The notes under the pieces were generated by a model. It was not told the DNA's origin. It did not search any database and saw nothing but the letters and a program-made list of their open reading frames with translations. The translations under genes were made by a program, and so were the position numbers. This document shows, piece by piece, positions 35,969 through 44,103 of a stretch of 64,000 bases of DNA (within the stretch, counting starts at the first letter, position 1; each line of letters opens with the position of its first letter). Origin of the DNA: Pseudomonadota bacterium (GTDB lineage Bacteria > Pseudomonadota > Gammaproteobacteria > Burkholderiales > Sulfuriferulaceae); contig JAJYYK010000009.1 of the NCBI GenBank assembly GCA_021801025.1, positions 33,623-97,622 of the forward strand, read 5' to 3'.

Positions 35969-36897
35969 AAAACTGGCGTGAATTGTCTAACAAATATCGA
36001 TCTCTGTCTTTTGATCAAGTCATCATCCGGATTGGCGGAGTCGTAGATCAGCGCGACAAGCAAAAATGGCAAACTCCCAATTGTACGGTTTGGCTTGGGA
36101 AGGGCAAGGACTCGCAAAAATTCTTTGATCATGTTAATGGAACCGGAGGTGGTGGTGCTATCGATCTTGTGATGCACATTTTACAAATTGATTTCAAGGC
36201 TGCGACCATGTGGCTGGATGAATCTTTCGAAAATGCCTCCCCGGCTAAAACCCCAAGGTTGGAGGCCTGCAAATCATCTGACCAAGGGGTATTGGATTTT
36301 CATGCGCCCCAAAGCGTTGACAAATATTGCTTGGATGTTAAGCAATACCTGACCAAAGAACGAGCCATTTCCAAACCTATAGTTGATGCGCTCACAAATG
36401 AGGGTAAGGTTTTTGCAGATAGCCGACGCAATGCTGTTTTTTTATGTGAATTTAATGAAAAAACTACCGGAGCAGAAATCCGCGGCACAATAGGCAAACG
36501 GTTCAATGGAATGGCCCAAGGTAGCAAACGTGGAGTTGGCTTTTTTACTGTTCCCCACCCAAGTCCAATTTGCCTTGTCGTCGTTGAAAGTGCTATCGAT
36601 GCACTGTCATACCGGGCTCTCCACCCATGTGAGCCAGCGATAATAGCGTCCACCGCCGGAGTCATGCCTTTTTGTCCAAAACTGATTGATCTTGCCAAAA
36701 ACCATGACATTTCTAATATTGTTATTGCTTACGACAATGATGATGCAGGTAATGGTAATGATAATGCAAAAAAATTAGCGGCTAGCTTAAATTGTAACAG
36801 CCTAATTATTACGCGGAATCAACCAGATAAATTTAAGGACTGGAATGAGGTTCTTTGCCATTTGTCCAACCAACAGTTATATGGAGAATGCGCATGA
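35965..36897 (+). CDS. Toprim-domain primase-like protein
   Basis: 310 residues. The N-terminal part resembles a DUF3991-type region with GGGGAIDLVMHIL. The C-terminal part is a Toprim domain: VVVESAIDALSYRALHP (Glu) and NIVIAYDNDDAGNGNDNA (DxD), the metal-binding pattern of primases and topoisomerases. A zinc-binding finger is not evident. Proteins like this are found on integrated satellites and plasmids, where they would prime replication of the element. Coupled to both neighbours. Confidence 0.85.
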   Translation: MKNWRELSNKYRSLSFDQVIIRIGGVVDQRDKQKWQTPNCTVWLGKGKDSQKFFDHVNGTGGGGAIDLVMHILQIDFKAATMWLDESFENASPAKTPRLEACKSSDQGVLDFHAPQSVDKYCLDVKQYLTKERAISKPIVDALTNEGKVFADSRRNAVFLCEFNEKTTGAEIRGTIGKRFNGMAQGSKRGVGFFTVPHPSPICLVVVESAIDALSYRALHPCEPAIIASTAGVMPFCPKLIDLAKNHDISNIVIAYDNDDAGNGNDNAKKLAASLNCNSLIITRNQPDKFKDWNEVLCHLSNQQLYGECA

Positions 36898-37904
36898 ACG
36901 ATCAACTCTTGTTTGATGACATGAACTCTATGATAGCTGCCGCAAATCAACCCGACTTTTGGTTGCTGCAAGGGTTGATTGAGGAGGGCGATCAAGTGAT
37001 TTTGGCTGGCGCACCCAAATCCGGAAAAACACTCATGGCAAGCCAAATTGCATTGGCAGTCGCTTCCGGTGGCAAGTTTCTTTCATGGGAGGCCAACACG
37101 CCTCGAAATGTATTGTATATAAACCTGGAACTGCGTCCAAAGAATTTTGGTAAACGCCTAATTGCACAGGTCAGAGGCGCGCATAACCTCACAAATTATC
37201 AGAATTTTCTGATAGGCAACAATCTTCGAACTTTGAATATTCTGAATAAAAATGAACAAAAGGAGTTTGCTGCACATATTTTAGAAAAAGATGTGAGATT
37301 GGTAATCTGGGATGTCTTGGCCAGGATGCACCATAGTGATGAAAATGACAATGGCGCGATGCGTGAGGTAATGCACGCCATCCGAGTTGCTTCCGGGGAT
37401 CGCGCGCATATCATTCTGCATCACCTGCGCAAACCACCCAGCGGTTCTGAAAACACCAATATGGGGGCGCTGGGCATGCGTGGCGCAAGTTCGATTCACG
37501 GAGAGGCTGATCTGATCATGACACTACATACGCGGTCTGGTCAGGGAGCACGATACAGTTTGAAGTTCAGCGCTCGAAATGTTGAAACGCCGGATGAGCT
37601 ACTTCTCGATCGAAATCAAAATCTCTGTTTCTTCGAGACGTTAGCACACGATAGCAATCTCCTGCTGGAGTCAGTTAAGTTGGCCTTCTCAGGAAATAAA
37701 CGGACATGCGCAGCTCAACATCTTCTTGCTCATTTGATGAAAACACAAAATGTCCAAGAACGACGTGCTCAACAAATAATCAGAGAATCTCGGAAAAAAG
37801 GATGGATAAAATCTCAGTCAGGTGAAAACAGCCGTTACGAATATGAACTACTGGTAAACCAAGCAGACCAAGAATTATTTGATGTGGCGCAACTAACAAG
37901 TTAG
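36894..37904 (+). CDS. RepA-like AAA/RecA-fold ATPase
   Basis: About 336 residues from the ATG that overlaps the Toprim stop (GGAG at 36883 sets this start). Walker A AGAPKSGKTLMAS is at about residue 45, YINLEL and VIWDVLARM match a hexameric RepA-type helicase, and HHLRKPPSG with GSSS-like MRGASSIHGEADLI is the RepA signature. The C-terminal tail looks like a winged helix. With the Toprim protein it suggests a minimal primase/helicase pair for element replication. Confidence 0.85.
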   Translation: MNDQLLFDDMNSMIAAANQPDFWLLQGLIEEGDQVILAGAPKSGKTLMASQIALAVASGGKFLSWEANTPRNVLYINLELRPKNFGKRLIAQVRGAHNLTNYQNFLIGNNLRTLNILNKNEQKEFAAHILEKDVRLVIWDVLARMHHSDENDNGAMREVMHAIRVASGDRAHIILHHLRKPPSGSENTNMGALGMRGASSIHGEADLIMTLHTRSGQGARYSLKFSARNVETPDELLLDRNQNLCFFETLAHDSNLLLESVKLAFSGNKRTCAAQHLLAHLMKTQNVQERRAQQIIRESRKKGWIKSQSGENSRYEYELLVNQADQELFDVAQLTS

Positions 37905-38281
37905 GGTGCAAGAGTGCAATGAATCCCTTATATACTCAAACTACACCCTAAAAATGTGCATGCAACAGGCTACTGGTGGCAGCTAAAATTGCTGCCACTA
38001 CCATCACAATGGCTACTCGCCGCCAATGGCGGCCATTTATCTACTTGGAAAAAGAATGTGATCGACTCTCTGCCCACAATCTGCTTTACCCAGCATCTGC
38101 CATTAATTGTAAACTGGCCAAAAATAAAATATATCCTGTCCGTTATGGCACATTTTGTGTCACATTTCGTCTGGGAAACAAAGCATAACTTGTCCTGGCG
38201 ATGAAAAATAAAACATAAAATGGCCAAAATAAAATTCACAAAAACACCATTTACATATGCCCTACGCGATCTATACAACCT
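37905..38281. other. AT-rich gene-free region after the ATPase gene
   Basis: About 377 bp. GTGGCAGC (37976-37983) pairs with GCTGCCAC (37991-37998). Two near-identical direct repeats, TGGCCAAAAATAAAAT (38115-38130) and TGGCCAAAATAAAAT (38221-38235), flank about 90 bp. Short frames here lack ribosome sites and are not called. It could hold a replication origin or a transposon end of the element; neither is shown. Confidence 0.4.
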
Positions 38282-38608
38282 TCACTTTAAACGCAAGGCT
38301 TCATCATTGTAAGCGCCATCAATTTTATGCACAATATCTTCCACCAATCGAAATCCTTCCACAGGGGCATCATCTTTCATGTAATACAAACGTATCGGTC
38401 CCAATGCTTTGATAGCTTGAGCACGGTCTAAGTTACCCTCAGGTGAGGTTAACTCACTGTTTAAATACATTTGTGCAATCACATGCCCGACTAAGCTATT
38501 GTGATGCCGTTCATGTAATGCAGCTTCCAAAGTCGCATGCACATCACCTTGTGCAAGGGGATACTTACTGTGTTGGAGAACAAATTGGAGCAACTCATTA
38601 AAAGTCAT
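38282..38608 (-). CDS. Uncharacterised protein, 108 residues
   Basis: I do not recognise a family. From the ATG at 38608 it is 108 residues, mostly helical, soluble, with His-rich ALHERHHNSLVGHVIAQMYLN and a C-terminal acidic part. No signal peptide or membrane segment. The frame opens upstream to 38725, but those residues have no ribosome site. It lies between the integrated element and the hemerythrin gene. Its base composition is ordinary, so it may belong to the host backbone rather than the element. Confidence 0.6.
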   Translation of the reverse strand: MTFNELLQFVLQHSKYPLAQGDVHATLEAALHERHHNSLVGHVIAQMYLNSELTSPEGNLDRAQAIKALGPIRLYYMKDDAPVEGFRLVEDIVHKIDGAYNDEALRLK

Positions 38609-38957
38609 AACAGTATTCCCAAAATTAGTCAGATAACAGCGCAGCAATGCAAATACAAGCGAACGTTGCACCAGTGACTGTGGTAATCGATAATCAATTA
38701 CCCCGTTGTAAAATATGTAACGCACTGAATTTAGGTAAAAAAAGAATTTCGGCTAATGACAATAAATGTGTTTTGCGCACCAACTGCACATCCATATTCG
38801 TCCACCTGGCATATTACGCAAAATTCAATGAGGATTTTCTGCCGCTTGTTTAATTATGTCCGTTAGATTGCTGTGATGTTGATGGGCTACAATGCGCCCC
38901 TATAATATACACATATATTCAAATAGATGGGACGAATAATGATCAATTTGTGCTAAT

Positions 38958-38993
38958 AATCTAATTCGCTCTTTTAATCTAATTCGCTCTTTT
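38958..38993. repeat. Perfect 18-bp tandem duplication
   Basis: AATCTAATTCGCTCTTTT occurs twice without a gap (38958-38975, 38976-38993), 36 bp before the FNR-type box of the hemerythrin gene. Confidence 0.95.
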
Positions 38994-39028
38994 ATCGGCG
39001 ATACTATTCCAGATAATGAATATCGTCC

Positions 39029-39042
39029 TTGACATACATCAA
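39029..39042. promoter_or_regulatory. FNR/Dnr-type box upstream of the hemerythrin gene
   Basis: TTGACATACATCAA fits TTGAY-N4-RTCAA, and the symmetry extends outward to GTCCTTGA-N6-TCAAGGAC (39025-39046). It lies about 125 bp before the start of the hemerythrin gene. No strong -10 is seen at the expected distance. Confidence 0.65.
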
Positions 39043-39160
39043 GGACAGCTTTCCGATTCAGCCTCATGCTGCACAAGGTTCGTTGATGGACTGACAAATA
39101 ACACCGTTTCCCGAAATCAAGGTACGTCGTTACGGCACGCTAAAATTTGTAAATGACAGA

Positions 39161-39886
39161 ATGGACACTTCGATAATGATGACTGCACAGGAAAACGTGG
39201 CGGATTTGAGTCTAATCCCAACCAGCAAGCTGCAAATGGCCATGCTCCATATTCTTGCTCCATTAAAACGCGGTGACTGCATAACGTTGCGTTTTCAGGA
39301 AGATCCATCGATCTTGCTGTTGAGCATAAACTTGCAATTTCGTTATCGATTGAGATGGCAACTCGACACGATAGAATCTGGTCAATGGCAGGCACAGATT
39401 CGTCACCGTGATGACGTTGCACCGAACGGCATCAAAGACTTGCTCAGCCGCGCACATCAAAAACTGGACGAGCAGTTTGGATTGGCGCTGCATTGTATCA
39501 ACGCGAATCAGATTGACCAAGCAGCAGCATACTTTGCACACTTTGCGGATGATTTAAAGCGGCATGTTCATGTCGAAAACGATATGTTGGCGCCACACAT
39601 TCACATCCCCAACGATGAACCGGCAACCATTATGCTGCGTGAACACGATGATATTCTGGATCAGGTAGCGCATATCGAAACGCTGTTTGCAGACCACACA
39701 AATACCCAATCGATTGAAATGGCACCTTACATGGCGATTTTGTCTGGCACCATGGCTAAACATGAACACAGGGAAGAAGAAAACCTATTCCCGCAGTGGG
39801 ACATTGCATTGAACAAAGTGTCAACACAAGAACAGCAACACTTGCTTATTAGCATGCGAGAAACCCTATATCCGTCCGATCATTAA
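39161..39886 (+). CDS. DUF2249/hemerythrin (HHE) protein
   Basis: 241 residues. The first part (LAPLKRGDCITLRFQEDPSILLLSINLQFRYRLRW) has the DUF2249 pattern; the second is a hemerythrin-like bundle with the iron-ligand set H in LKRHVHVENDML, H in LREHDDIL, and HEHREEENLFP. Such proteins bind O2 or NO, or act in iron-sulfur repair under nitrosative stress. An FNR/Dnr-type box upstream and the denitrification genes nearby suit an NO-linked role. ATGs at 39176 and 39179 are alternative starts. Confidence 0.85.
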   Translation: MDTSIMMTAQENVADLSLIPTSKLQMAMLHILAPLKRGDCITLRFQEDPSILLLSINLQFRYRLRWQLDTIESGQWQAQIRHRDDVAPNGIKDLLSRAHQKLDEQFGLALHCINANQIDQAAAYFAHFADDLKRHVHVENDMLAPHIHIPNDEPATIMLREHDDILDQVAHIETLFADHTNTQSIEMAPYMAILSGTMAKHEHREEENLFPQWDIALNKVSTQEQQHLLISMRETLYPSDH

Positions 39887-40114
39887 GACATAGACGAACA
39901 CCCAAAAACCGTAAGGGCAGTTAACACCAAACGTTTATCTTGATTAATGACCTTGCCAGAATAAATTGGATGGAGTTAAAACAAAAAATTTATGTCAGAT
40001 AATCCCGGCTAAGCCCTCATTCATCAGGAATTTGCATCGACTCATGCACCAATCACACATCACATTGTTTTGTTGAGAAATTTTTATTTCTGCTTTAAAA
40101 ATCCATCGTGACCT

Positions 40115-40669
40115 TCATTTTCCCTGCGTATCATTCTGGTTGGGCCCCAGTAATGGCAATACCGTGCGGTTCAGTTGCTCCCGGCTCCACCCCAACTGCG
40201 GGTTGTCCCAGCCGTTAAACACCAAACGGCCTGCCTGGTCGATGATAAAACTGACGGGGAGCCGCCAGATCCTGCCATAACCGCCCGCCCAGGCACTGCC
40301 CATCAGACCCACCGGAAAATGCAATGGGGCGGCCATGGCACGTACTTGGGCAAGATTATCCGGGTCATCGAGGCTAAAACCCAAAATTTGCACTCCCTGT
40401 GCGGCGTGTTGCGCGGCAAATTCTGACAGGATGGGCAATTCTTGTTGGCATGGTGGACACCAGCTGGCCCAAAATGCCACAATGACCACCTTGCCCCGCA
40501 AAGCGGAAATCTGATAATTTTTACCGTCCAGTGCATGCAACACCAAATCCGGTGCAGGCTTGCCGGGAACCAGATCATTGGCAAATACCATGCCTGCATT
40601 ACCGCACAACCACCACACCAAACCCACTAAAGCCCAGCGATGCAGCCTGTGTGACAAAAGATTTTTCAA
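40115..40669 (-). CDS. TlpA-like periplasmic thiol-disulfide protein
   Basis: 184 residues. A signal peptide (ALVGLVWWLCGNAGMVFA) is followed by a thioredoxin fold of the TlpA/ResA type: VPGKPAPDLVLHALDG, then the redox motif ASWCPPCQQELP, and LPVSFIIDQAGRLV with the cis-Pro. It reduces or delivers thiols in the periplasm, often for cytochrome c or copper sites. It ends the pair that begins with the outer-membrane-like gene, 27 bp before it. Confidence 0.92.
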   Translation of the reverse strand: MKNLLSHRLHRWALVGLVWWLCGNAGMVFANDLVPGKPAPDLVLHALDGKNYQISALRGKVVIVAFWASWCPPCQQELPILSEFAAQHAAQGVQILGFSLDDPDNLAQVRAMAAPLHFPVGLMGSAWAGGYGRIWRLPVSFIIDQAGRLVFNGWDNPQLGWSREQLNRTVLPLLGPNQNDTQGK

Positions 40670-40696
40670 ATGCGTCTCACACCATTTAAACTCAGA

Positions 40697-41734
40697 CTAA
40701 AACCTCATGCTCGCACCCAACGCCATCGTCCAGCGCGGAAATAGTTGATAACCCTGCAACTGACTGTAAATCGGCAACTGCAGGTAACTGTAAACGGATG
40801 TCGTGTGGCTGATGCTGTGGCTGAGTCCCGGACTCAAATACACCACCTTGCCTGCCGTATCAGTGGTGTCAGCCAGCGCACCCTGATCATGACTCTTTTG
40901 CGAAAAGTTAATTTGTAACTGGGGCGTCCACAGCGGATCTTTTTCATATCGCAAGCCGGCGCTTACCACGCCCAGATTGCCGGGACGAAAATTTGCACCC
41001 GACTGGTCCAGCATTTCAAACATTGCGACCTGATAACGTCCGGTGATGAATGCATCAAAATTTTGACTGACCGGCACATAATAGTAAGCGCCCACAATGA
41101 TGTCGGTGCTCCCTGTCCCAGGCTGCAAGCTGGTGTCCAAAGCCCCGCCCGCATTGGGCCCGGTTGCAAACATCACTGGATTACGCCCCACCAGCGGACT
41201 GGCGCCGACCTGCCCACCGTAGTTACCCGTCGGCAATTTTACACCCAATTGAACGCCCAAATTATGCGTGGGCAAAAACCCCTGATAACCTGTTACCAGC
41301 TGCATGTCACCAATACCCGAACTGGAGACATCGCTGACTTGAGCCGCATTGATTTGATTGGGGTAAGCGTTGCCATAGGTACCGTGCGTACGATCCAGAT
41401 ACGGCAACAACACACTGAACTGCCAGGAGGCATCAGGGTGATAGGTTGCATCCAGATTCCAGTAACGGTTAATGGTACGCCGCTCTATCTCTTGCGCATC
41501 CCCATTGGCATAATTGACCTGTGCAGCCTGAGCCGGTGAAACGGATGAGCTGCCCGTGCGCAACTGGCTCTGATCGATATAATCATATTCCATATTCACC
41601 CGCCAACCTTCGCTGCTCATGTAGTCGCTGGTCGCATCACTGGTCAGTGAGCACCCACATGTGGCACAGGCCATGGCAGACAAAGGAAAAAATACACTAA
41701 ACACCCCACTGACCCACAATAATTTTTTGATCAT
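40697..41734 (-). CDS. Outer-membrane beta-barrel-like protein with CATCGC N-terminus
   Basis: 345 residues. After a signal peptide (VFSVFFPLSAMA) the mature protein would begin with the Cys-rich CATCGCSL. The rest alternates polar and hydrophobic residues in barrel-like strands and ends in Phe (LGASMRF), the C-terminal signal for the BAM machinery. No transporter motif is recognised. Function unknown. The Cys cluster and the adjacent TlpA gene suggest that the two act together on metal or thiol chemistry; this is inference. Confidence 0.7.
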   Translation of the reverse strand: MIKKLLWVSGVFSVFFPLSAMACATCGCSLTSDATSDYMSSEGWRVNMEYDYIDQSQLRTGSSSVSPAQAAQVNYANGDAQEIERRTINRYWNLDATYHPDASWQFSVLLPYLDRTHGTYGNAYPNQINAAQVSDVSSSGIGDMQLVTGYQGFLPTHNLGVQLGVKLPTGNYGGQVGASPLVGRNPVMFATGPNAGGALDTSLQPGTGSTDIIVGAYYYVPVSQNFDAFITGRYQVAMFEMLDQSGANFRPGNLGVVSAGLRYEKDPLWTPQLQINFSQKSHDQGALADTTDTAGKVVYLSPGLSHSISHTTSVYSYLQLPIYSQLQGYQLFPRWTMALGASMRF

Positions 41735-42219
41735 TTTATATTTCCCCTGAATAAAGTGTACAACGGGAATATCTTAACAAAACAGCATCGCAGGACCCAT
41801 GTGACATAATGACGCACAATAATTTTAATGCCGGTTATTTATCATCAATTACCAACTATGGTTCATGCTCGCGCAAGTCAGTTGACGGAAGAAGATGATC
41901 AAACACACCGGCCTGAACGCAGCAATCAGCAAGCAGTGCGGATATCCGGTCGCAAACATTCCCACTCTGCTCTCAAGGCTACTAAAACACCACGAGGGAA
42001 AAACCGGAAGGTGCTGGATATGCTGAGGCGAATACCACCCATCGCCTGGCAGCACATCCGCTTCCGGGGTCATTACACATTCCGCGACAATCACCATCCA
42101 ATCAAGATGGAAGCTATACTAACCAGTACGAATTTACTGTCATGCCGGAATAAACGATTTCAAAAAACCCGAATTTGGGCCTGGAAGCTTTTCCTGCACC
42201 TGATTTCAGACACCGTGCT
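41735..42219. other. Gene-poor gap between outer-membrane gene and cytochrome c gene
   Basis: About 485 bp. A plus-strand frame of 132 codons (41828-42226) has basic, His-rich residues and no ribosome site, and I do not accept it. I see no FNR-type box here and no clear terminator. Confidence 0.45.
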
Positions 42220-42564
42220 TTATTGAGCGAGCACCCACTTAACCATATCTGTTGCCTGCACCTTTGACAAATTAGCATGTGCGGTCATGGGTGAACCGCC
42301 GGTTTCCTTGTTCCAGTTTCCATTCCCGCCCTTAATGACCTTCTCAGCAAGAGTGGCGATAGTGGAAGCAGGTGCCATGGTACCGTGATATCGTTTGGCA
42401 ACCTCTTTGTATGCTGGGCCGACTACTTGAGCATTTACCGAATGACAAGTGAAACAGTCGCTTTTAGCCATTGCGCTTTTTACCTTTGGATCGCCCGCTG
42501 CATGTGCAATATTGGATAACAACAATAAAGTAATCGTAGCTGCGAACAAATGCTTTGTAATCAT
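42220..42564 (-). CDS. Periplasmic cytochrome c (c551/c552 type)
   Basis: 114 residues from the ATG at 42564, which has GGAG 6 bp upstream. A signal peptide (FAATITLLLLSNIAHA) precedes a mature domain with haem site CFTCHS, VVGPAYKEVAKRY, and the axial Met in GGSPMTAH. This is the small soluble cytochrome c551/552 pattern. The FNR-type promoter upstream suggests use in anaerobic electron transfer, for instance to NirK or NosZ. Confidence 0.93.
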   Translation of the reverse strand: MITKHLFAATITLLLLSNIAHAAGDPKVKSAMAKSDCFTCHSVNAQVVGPAYKEVAKRYHGTMAPASTIATLAEKVIKGGNGNWNKETGGSPMTAHANLSKVQATDMVKWVLAQ

Positions 42565-42945
42565 AACAATCTCCATAATGATCATAATATCAATAAAGAA
42601 CAACTTATCGGAGGAAGCTATTCCTTGCAAGAACAGTTGTGCAGAGCAATAGCAACCCATCCAAGGTGGCAGGATATAGAACCGAATCTTTTCTGTCCTT
42701 GATCTGCATCAAGGATTGCCGGGATATAGAAACAAGCTGATACTGAACGTGAGGTGAGAAAAACAGCGAAGAATGAAGTGAGTTGCGCCAATTCTTTCCA
42801 CTGGCACAACTGTTTCCGTCATTTTAATATGGCATTCACAAATGCTTTGTCAGGGTGGCTGAATAGTCGTCGAAGCTGAGGAATAGCTACTAAATTGGGT
42901 AAAGCCCGGTAAATCCATCAGCAATGTTTAAAGAACCGTAGCGGT
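42565..42945. other. Regulatory gap upstream of the cytochrome c gene
   Basis: About 381 bp containing the FNR-type box at 42699-42712 and a -10 at 42673-42678 (TATATC on the minus strand). Between the box and the 3' end of the upstream gene pair I see nothing further. Confidence 0.6.
42699..42712 (-). promoter_or_regulatory. FNR/Dnr-type box of the cytochrome c gene
   Basis: TTGATCTGCATCAA is a complete match to TTGAT-N4-ATCAA. Its centre is 30 bp from the centre of TATATC, a 4/6 -10 on the minus strand, which fits activator binding at about -41.5. The leader to the ATG at 42564 is about 100 nt. Confidence 0.85.
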
Positions 42946-43296
42946 TCAACACAATAATGGTTTCTTGATAATTGTATCCAGCAATACGCGCACATTCTCC
43001 CACGGTTCACGACCTGGGACAGTTAGCGTATCTGCCTTCACAACACCTTCAGCATCGTGAAAATGATTGGGAAATGTCGCAAGCTCTGGATGAATGGGCG
43101 CGGTATCAATGCGTAGTAGTGCTTCACGCCATAACCATTGCGCGGAATATTCGTCGGCGTTCAAATAACGCAGCTCCACCACAAGGCCATTAAGAAAGGT
43201 GACCGTCAGTGCGTCCTGTGCGATTGCCGGATCCACCGCGAGCTCGTCCGTGTATCGCGCTGCAATTTCGTTCTTCAGATCAAGATGCAGTAACAT
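42946..43296 (-). CDS. DUF6516-like (TumE-type toxin?) protein
   Basis: 116 residues. The middle and C-terminus (LVVELRYLNADEYS, RIDTAPIHPELATFPNHFHD, then EPWENVRVLLDTI) resemble from memory the DUF6516/TumE toxin family, whose members carry RxDNAPHHPEL-like blocks. A plain ribosome site (GGAG, 8 bp) precedes the ATG. It starts 2 bp after the upstream partner and is the last gene of the nos cluster on this strand. The toxin assignment is uncertain. Confidence 0.5.
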   Translation of the reverse strand: MLLHLDLKNEIAARYTDELAVDPAIAQDALTVTFLNGLVVELRYLNADEYSAQWLWREALLRIDTAPIHPELATFPNHFHDAEGVVKADTLTVPGREPWENVRVLLDTIIKKPLLC

Positions 43297-43298
43297 GA

Positions 43299-43562
43299 TT
43301 AAAGCTCCTTCAGATAGGCGTTCAGATCTTGGCGAATGGCTTCCCTGGCCATATTGAGAATGCTTGCGCTTAAGTAATCCTCGTAGCCTGGATGCTCTGG
43401 CACCACACCTTCAATAATTGCCCCCTTGAGCTGCACCTCGCCACTTACGCCATGTCTCCCAAGCACTTGTAAACGATTTTCCCGTAACTCAAACGATAAT
43501 TTTGTGATGCTATTAATATGCTCCGCATCTTCGTAGGAAACGCCCTTGAAAAAGTCATTCAT
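43299..43562 (-). CDS. Small partner of the DUF6516-like protein (antitoxin candidate)
   Basis: 87 residues. No family recognised. It is acidic to neutral, mixed helix/strand, with no membrane or signal segment. The ATG starts 1 bp after the nosL stop with AAAGGA 7 bp upstream inside nosL, so translation is coupled to the nos operon. It lies directly before the DUF6516-like gene, the position expected of an antitoxin. Confidence 0.55.
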   Translation of the reverse strand: MNDFFKGVSYEDAEHINSITKLSFELRENRLQVLGRHGVSGEVQLKGAIIEGVVPEHPGYEDYLSASILNMAREAIRQDLNAYLKEL

Positions 43563-43563
43563 T

Positions 43564-44103
43564 TCACATCCTTTCGTCGTGTATCACACCCCCACCGAGG
43601 GTGGCCATTTCCGGGGTTATCTGATCGAAACGCAGCAATTTGCCACCATGTTTTTTCGCAAAAACTTGTGCATCTTCCTCCTTGGCAAAGGACGCGAATG
43701 TAGGGCCCATGCTTCCCGACATATCGCTACCAATAACATAATATGCTTTTTTCGCGTCAATCCATTGTCCTCGCGGTGCCCGCCAATTCGCCTTACCCAT
43801 GTCCTGAGTGAAAACAGCCTTAATTCTCCTTCTTTGTTCCGGCTTCAAATAAAGAGAAAACATTTCCATCGTGTCACAGAAGAAATCCGTTTCCCCGTCC
43901 GCATAGCGAATCTGCGCTTTCGGTCCGGGGAAATCCTGGAGCAGCATACCATCCAGGGCGCAGGTGGTCTGCGATGTCGGCTCTATTGGCGGAATCGGCT
44001 TGTCAACCCCATGACAAGCTACCACCGAAAGCACGACAAGAACCGAAACCCCTGTTTTTGCCGCACGATATAAATGACTAACCGGGTATACTTTAATCTT
44101 CAT
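43564..44103 (-). CDS. nosL: Copper chaperone lipoprotein NosL
   Basis: About 179 residues from the ATG at 44103, which overlaps the nosY stop (ATGA). A lipoprotein signal (SVLVVLSVVAC) anchors it in the periplasm. Copper-binding residues typical of NosL are visible: Cys/Met in TTCALDGMLL and the DTMEMF region, plus the family motif GSDMSGSMGPTFASFAKEEDA. It supplies Cu(I) for the NosZ CuZ centre. Longer upstream starts (to 44172) are nosY shadow. Confidence 0.92.
   Translation of the reverse strand: MKIKVYPVSHLYRAAKTGVSVLVVLSVVACHGVDKPIPPIEPTSQTTCALDGMLLQDFPGPKAQIRYADGETDFFCDTMEMFSLYLKPEQRRRIKAVFTQDMGKANWRAPRGQWIDAKKAYYVIGSDMSGSMGPTFASFAKEEDAQVFAKKHGGKLLRFDQITPEMATLGGGVIHDERM

Larger units (their letters stand above)
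34067..38281. mobile_element. Small integrated element next to tRNA-Arg
   Basis: An integrase facing away from the tRNA, an AlpA-like DNA-binding protein, a Toprim primase-like protein and a RepA-like ATPase lie together. Non-coding stretches are AT-rich and unlike the neighbours. This is the layout of a satellite-like or plasmid-like integrative element. The right end is a guess: I looked for a copy of the tRNA 3' end (GGTTCGACTCCAGTCGGG) up to 39.2 kb and found none. No relaxase, capsid or defence gene is recognisable. Confidence 0.6.
38609..39160. other. Long regulatory region upstream of the hemerythrin gene
   Basis: About 550 bp, with an 18-bp tandem repeat (38958-38993) and an FNR/Dnr-type box (39029-39042). 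A 68-codon plus-strand frame (38647-38853) has no ribosome site and is not called. AT content is high. Confidence 0.55.

Noticed and set aside
38647..38853. 68-codon plus-strand frame with several Cys
   Set aside because: No ribosome site; antisense to the leader of the 108-residue gene.
37905..39160. A second copy of the tRNA-Arg 3' end marking the right end of the element
   Set aside because: Only a 7-base partial match (TCGACTC near 38064) is present; no repeat long enough to be attR.
41828..42226. 132-codon plus-strand frame
   Set aside because: No ribosome site, basic low-complexity residues, and the end overlaps the cytochrome c gene on the other strand.
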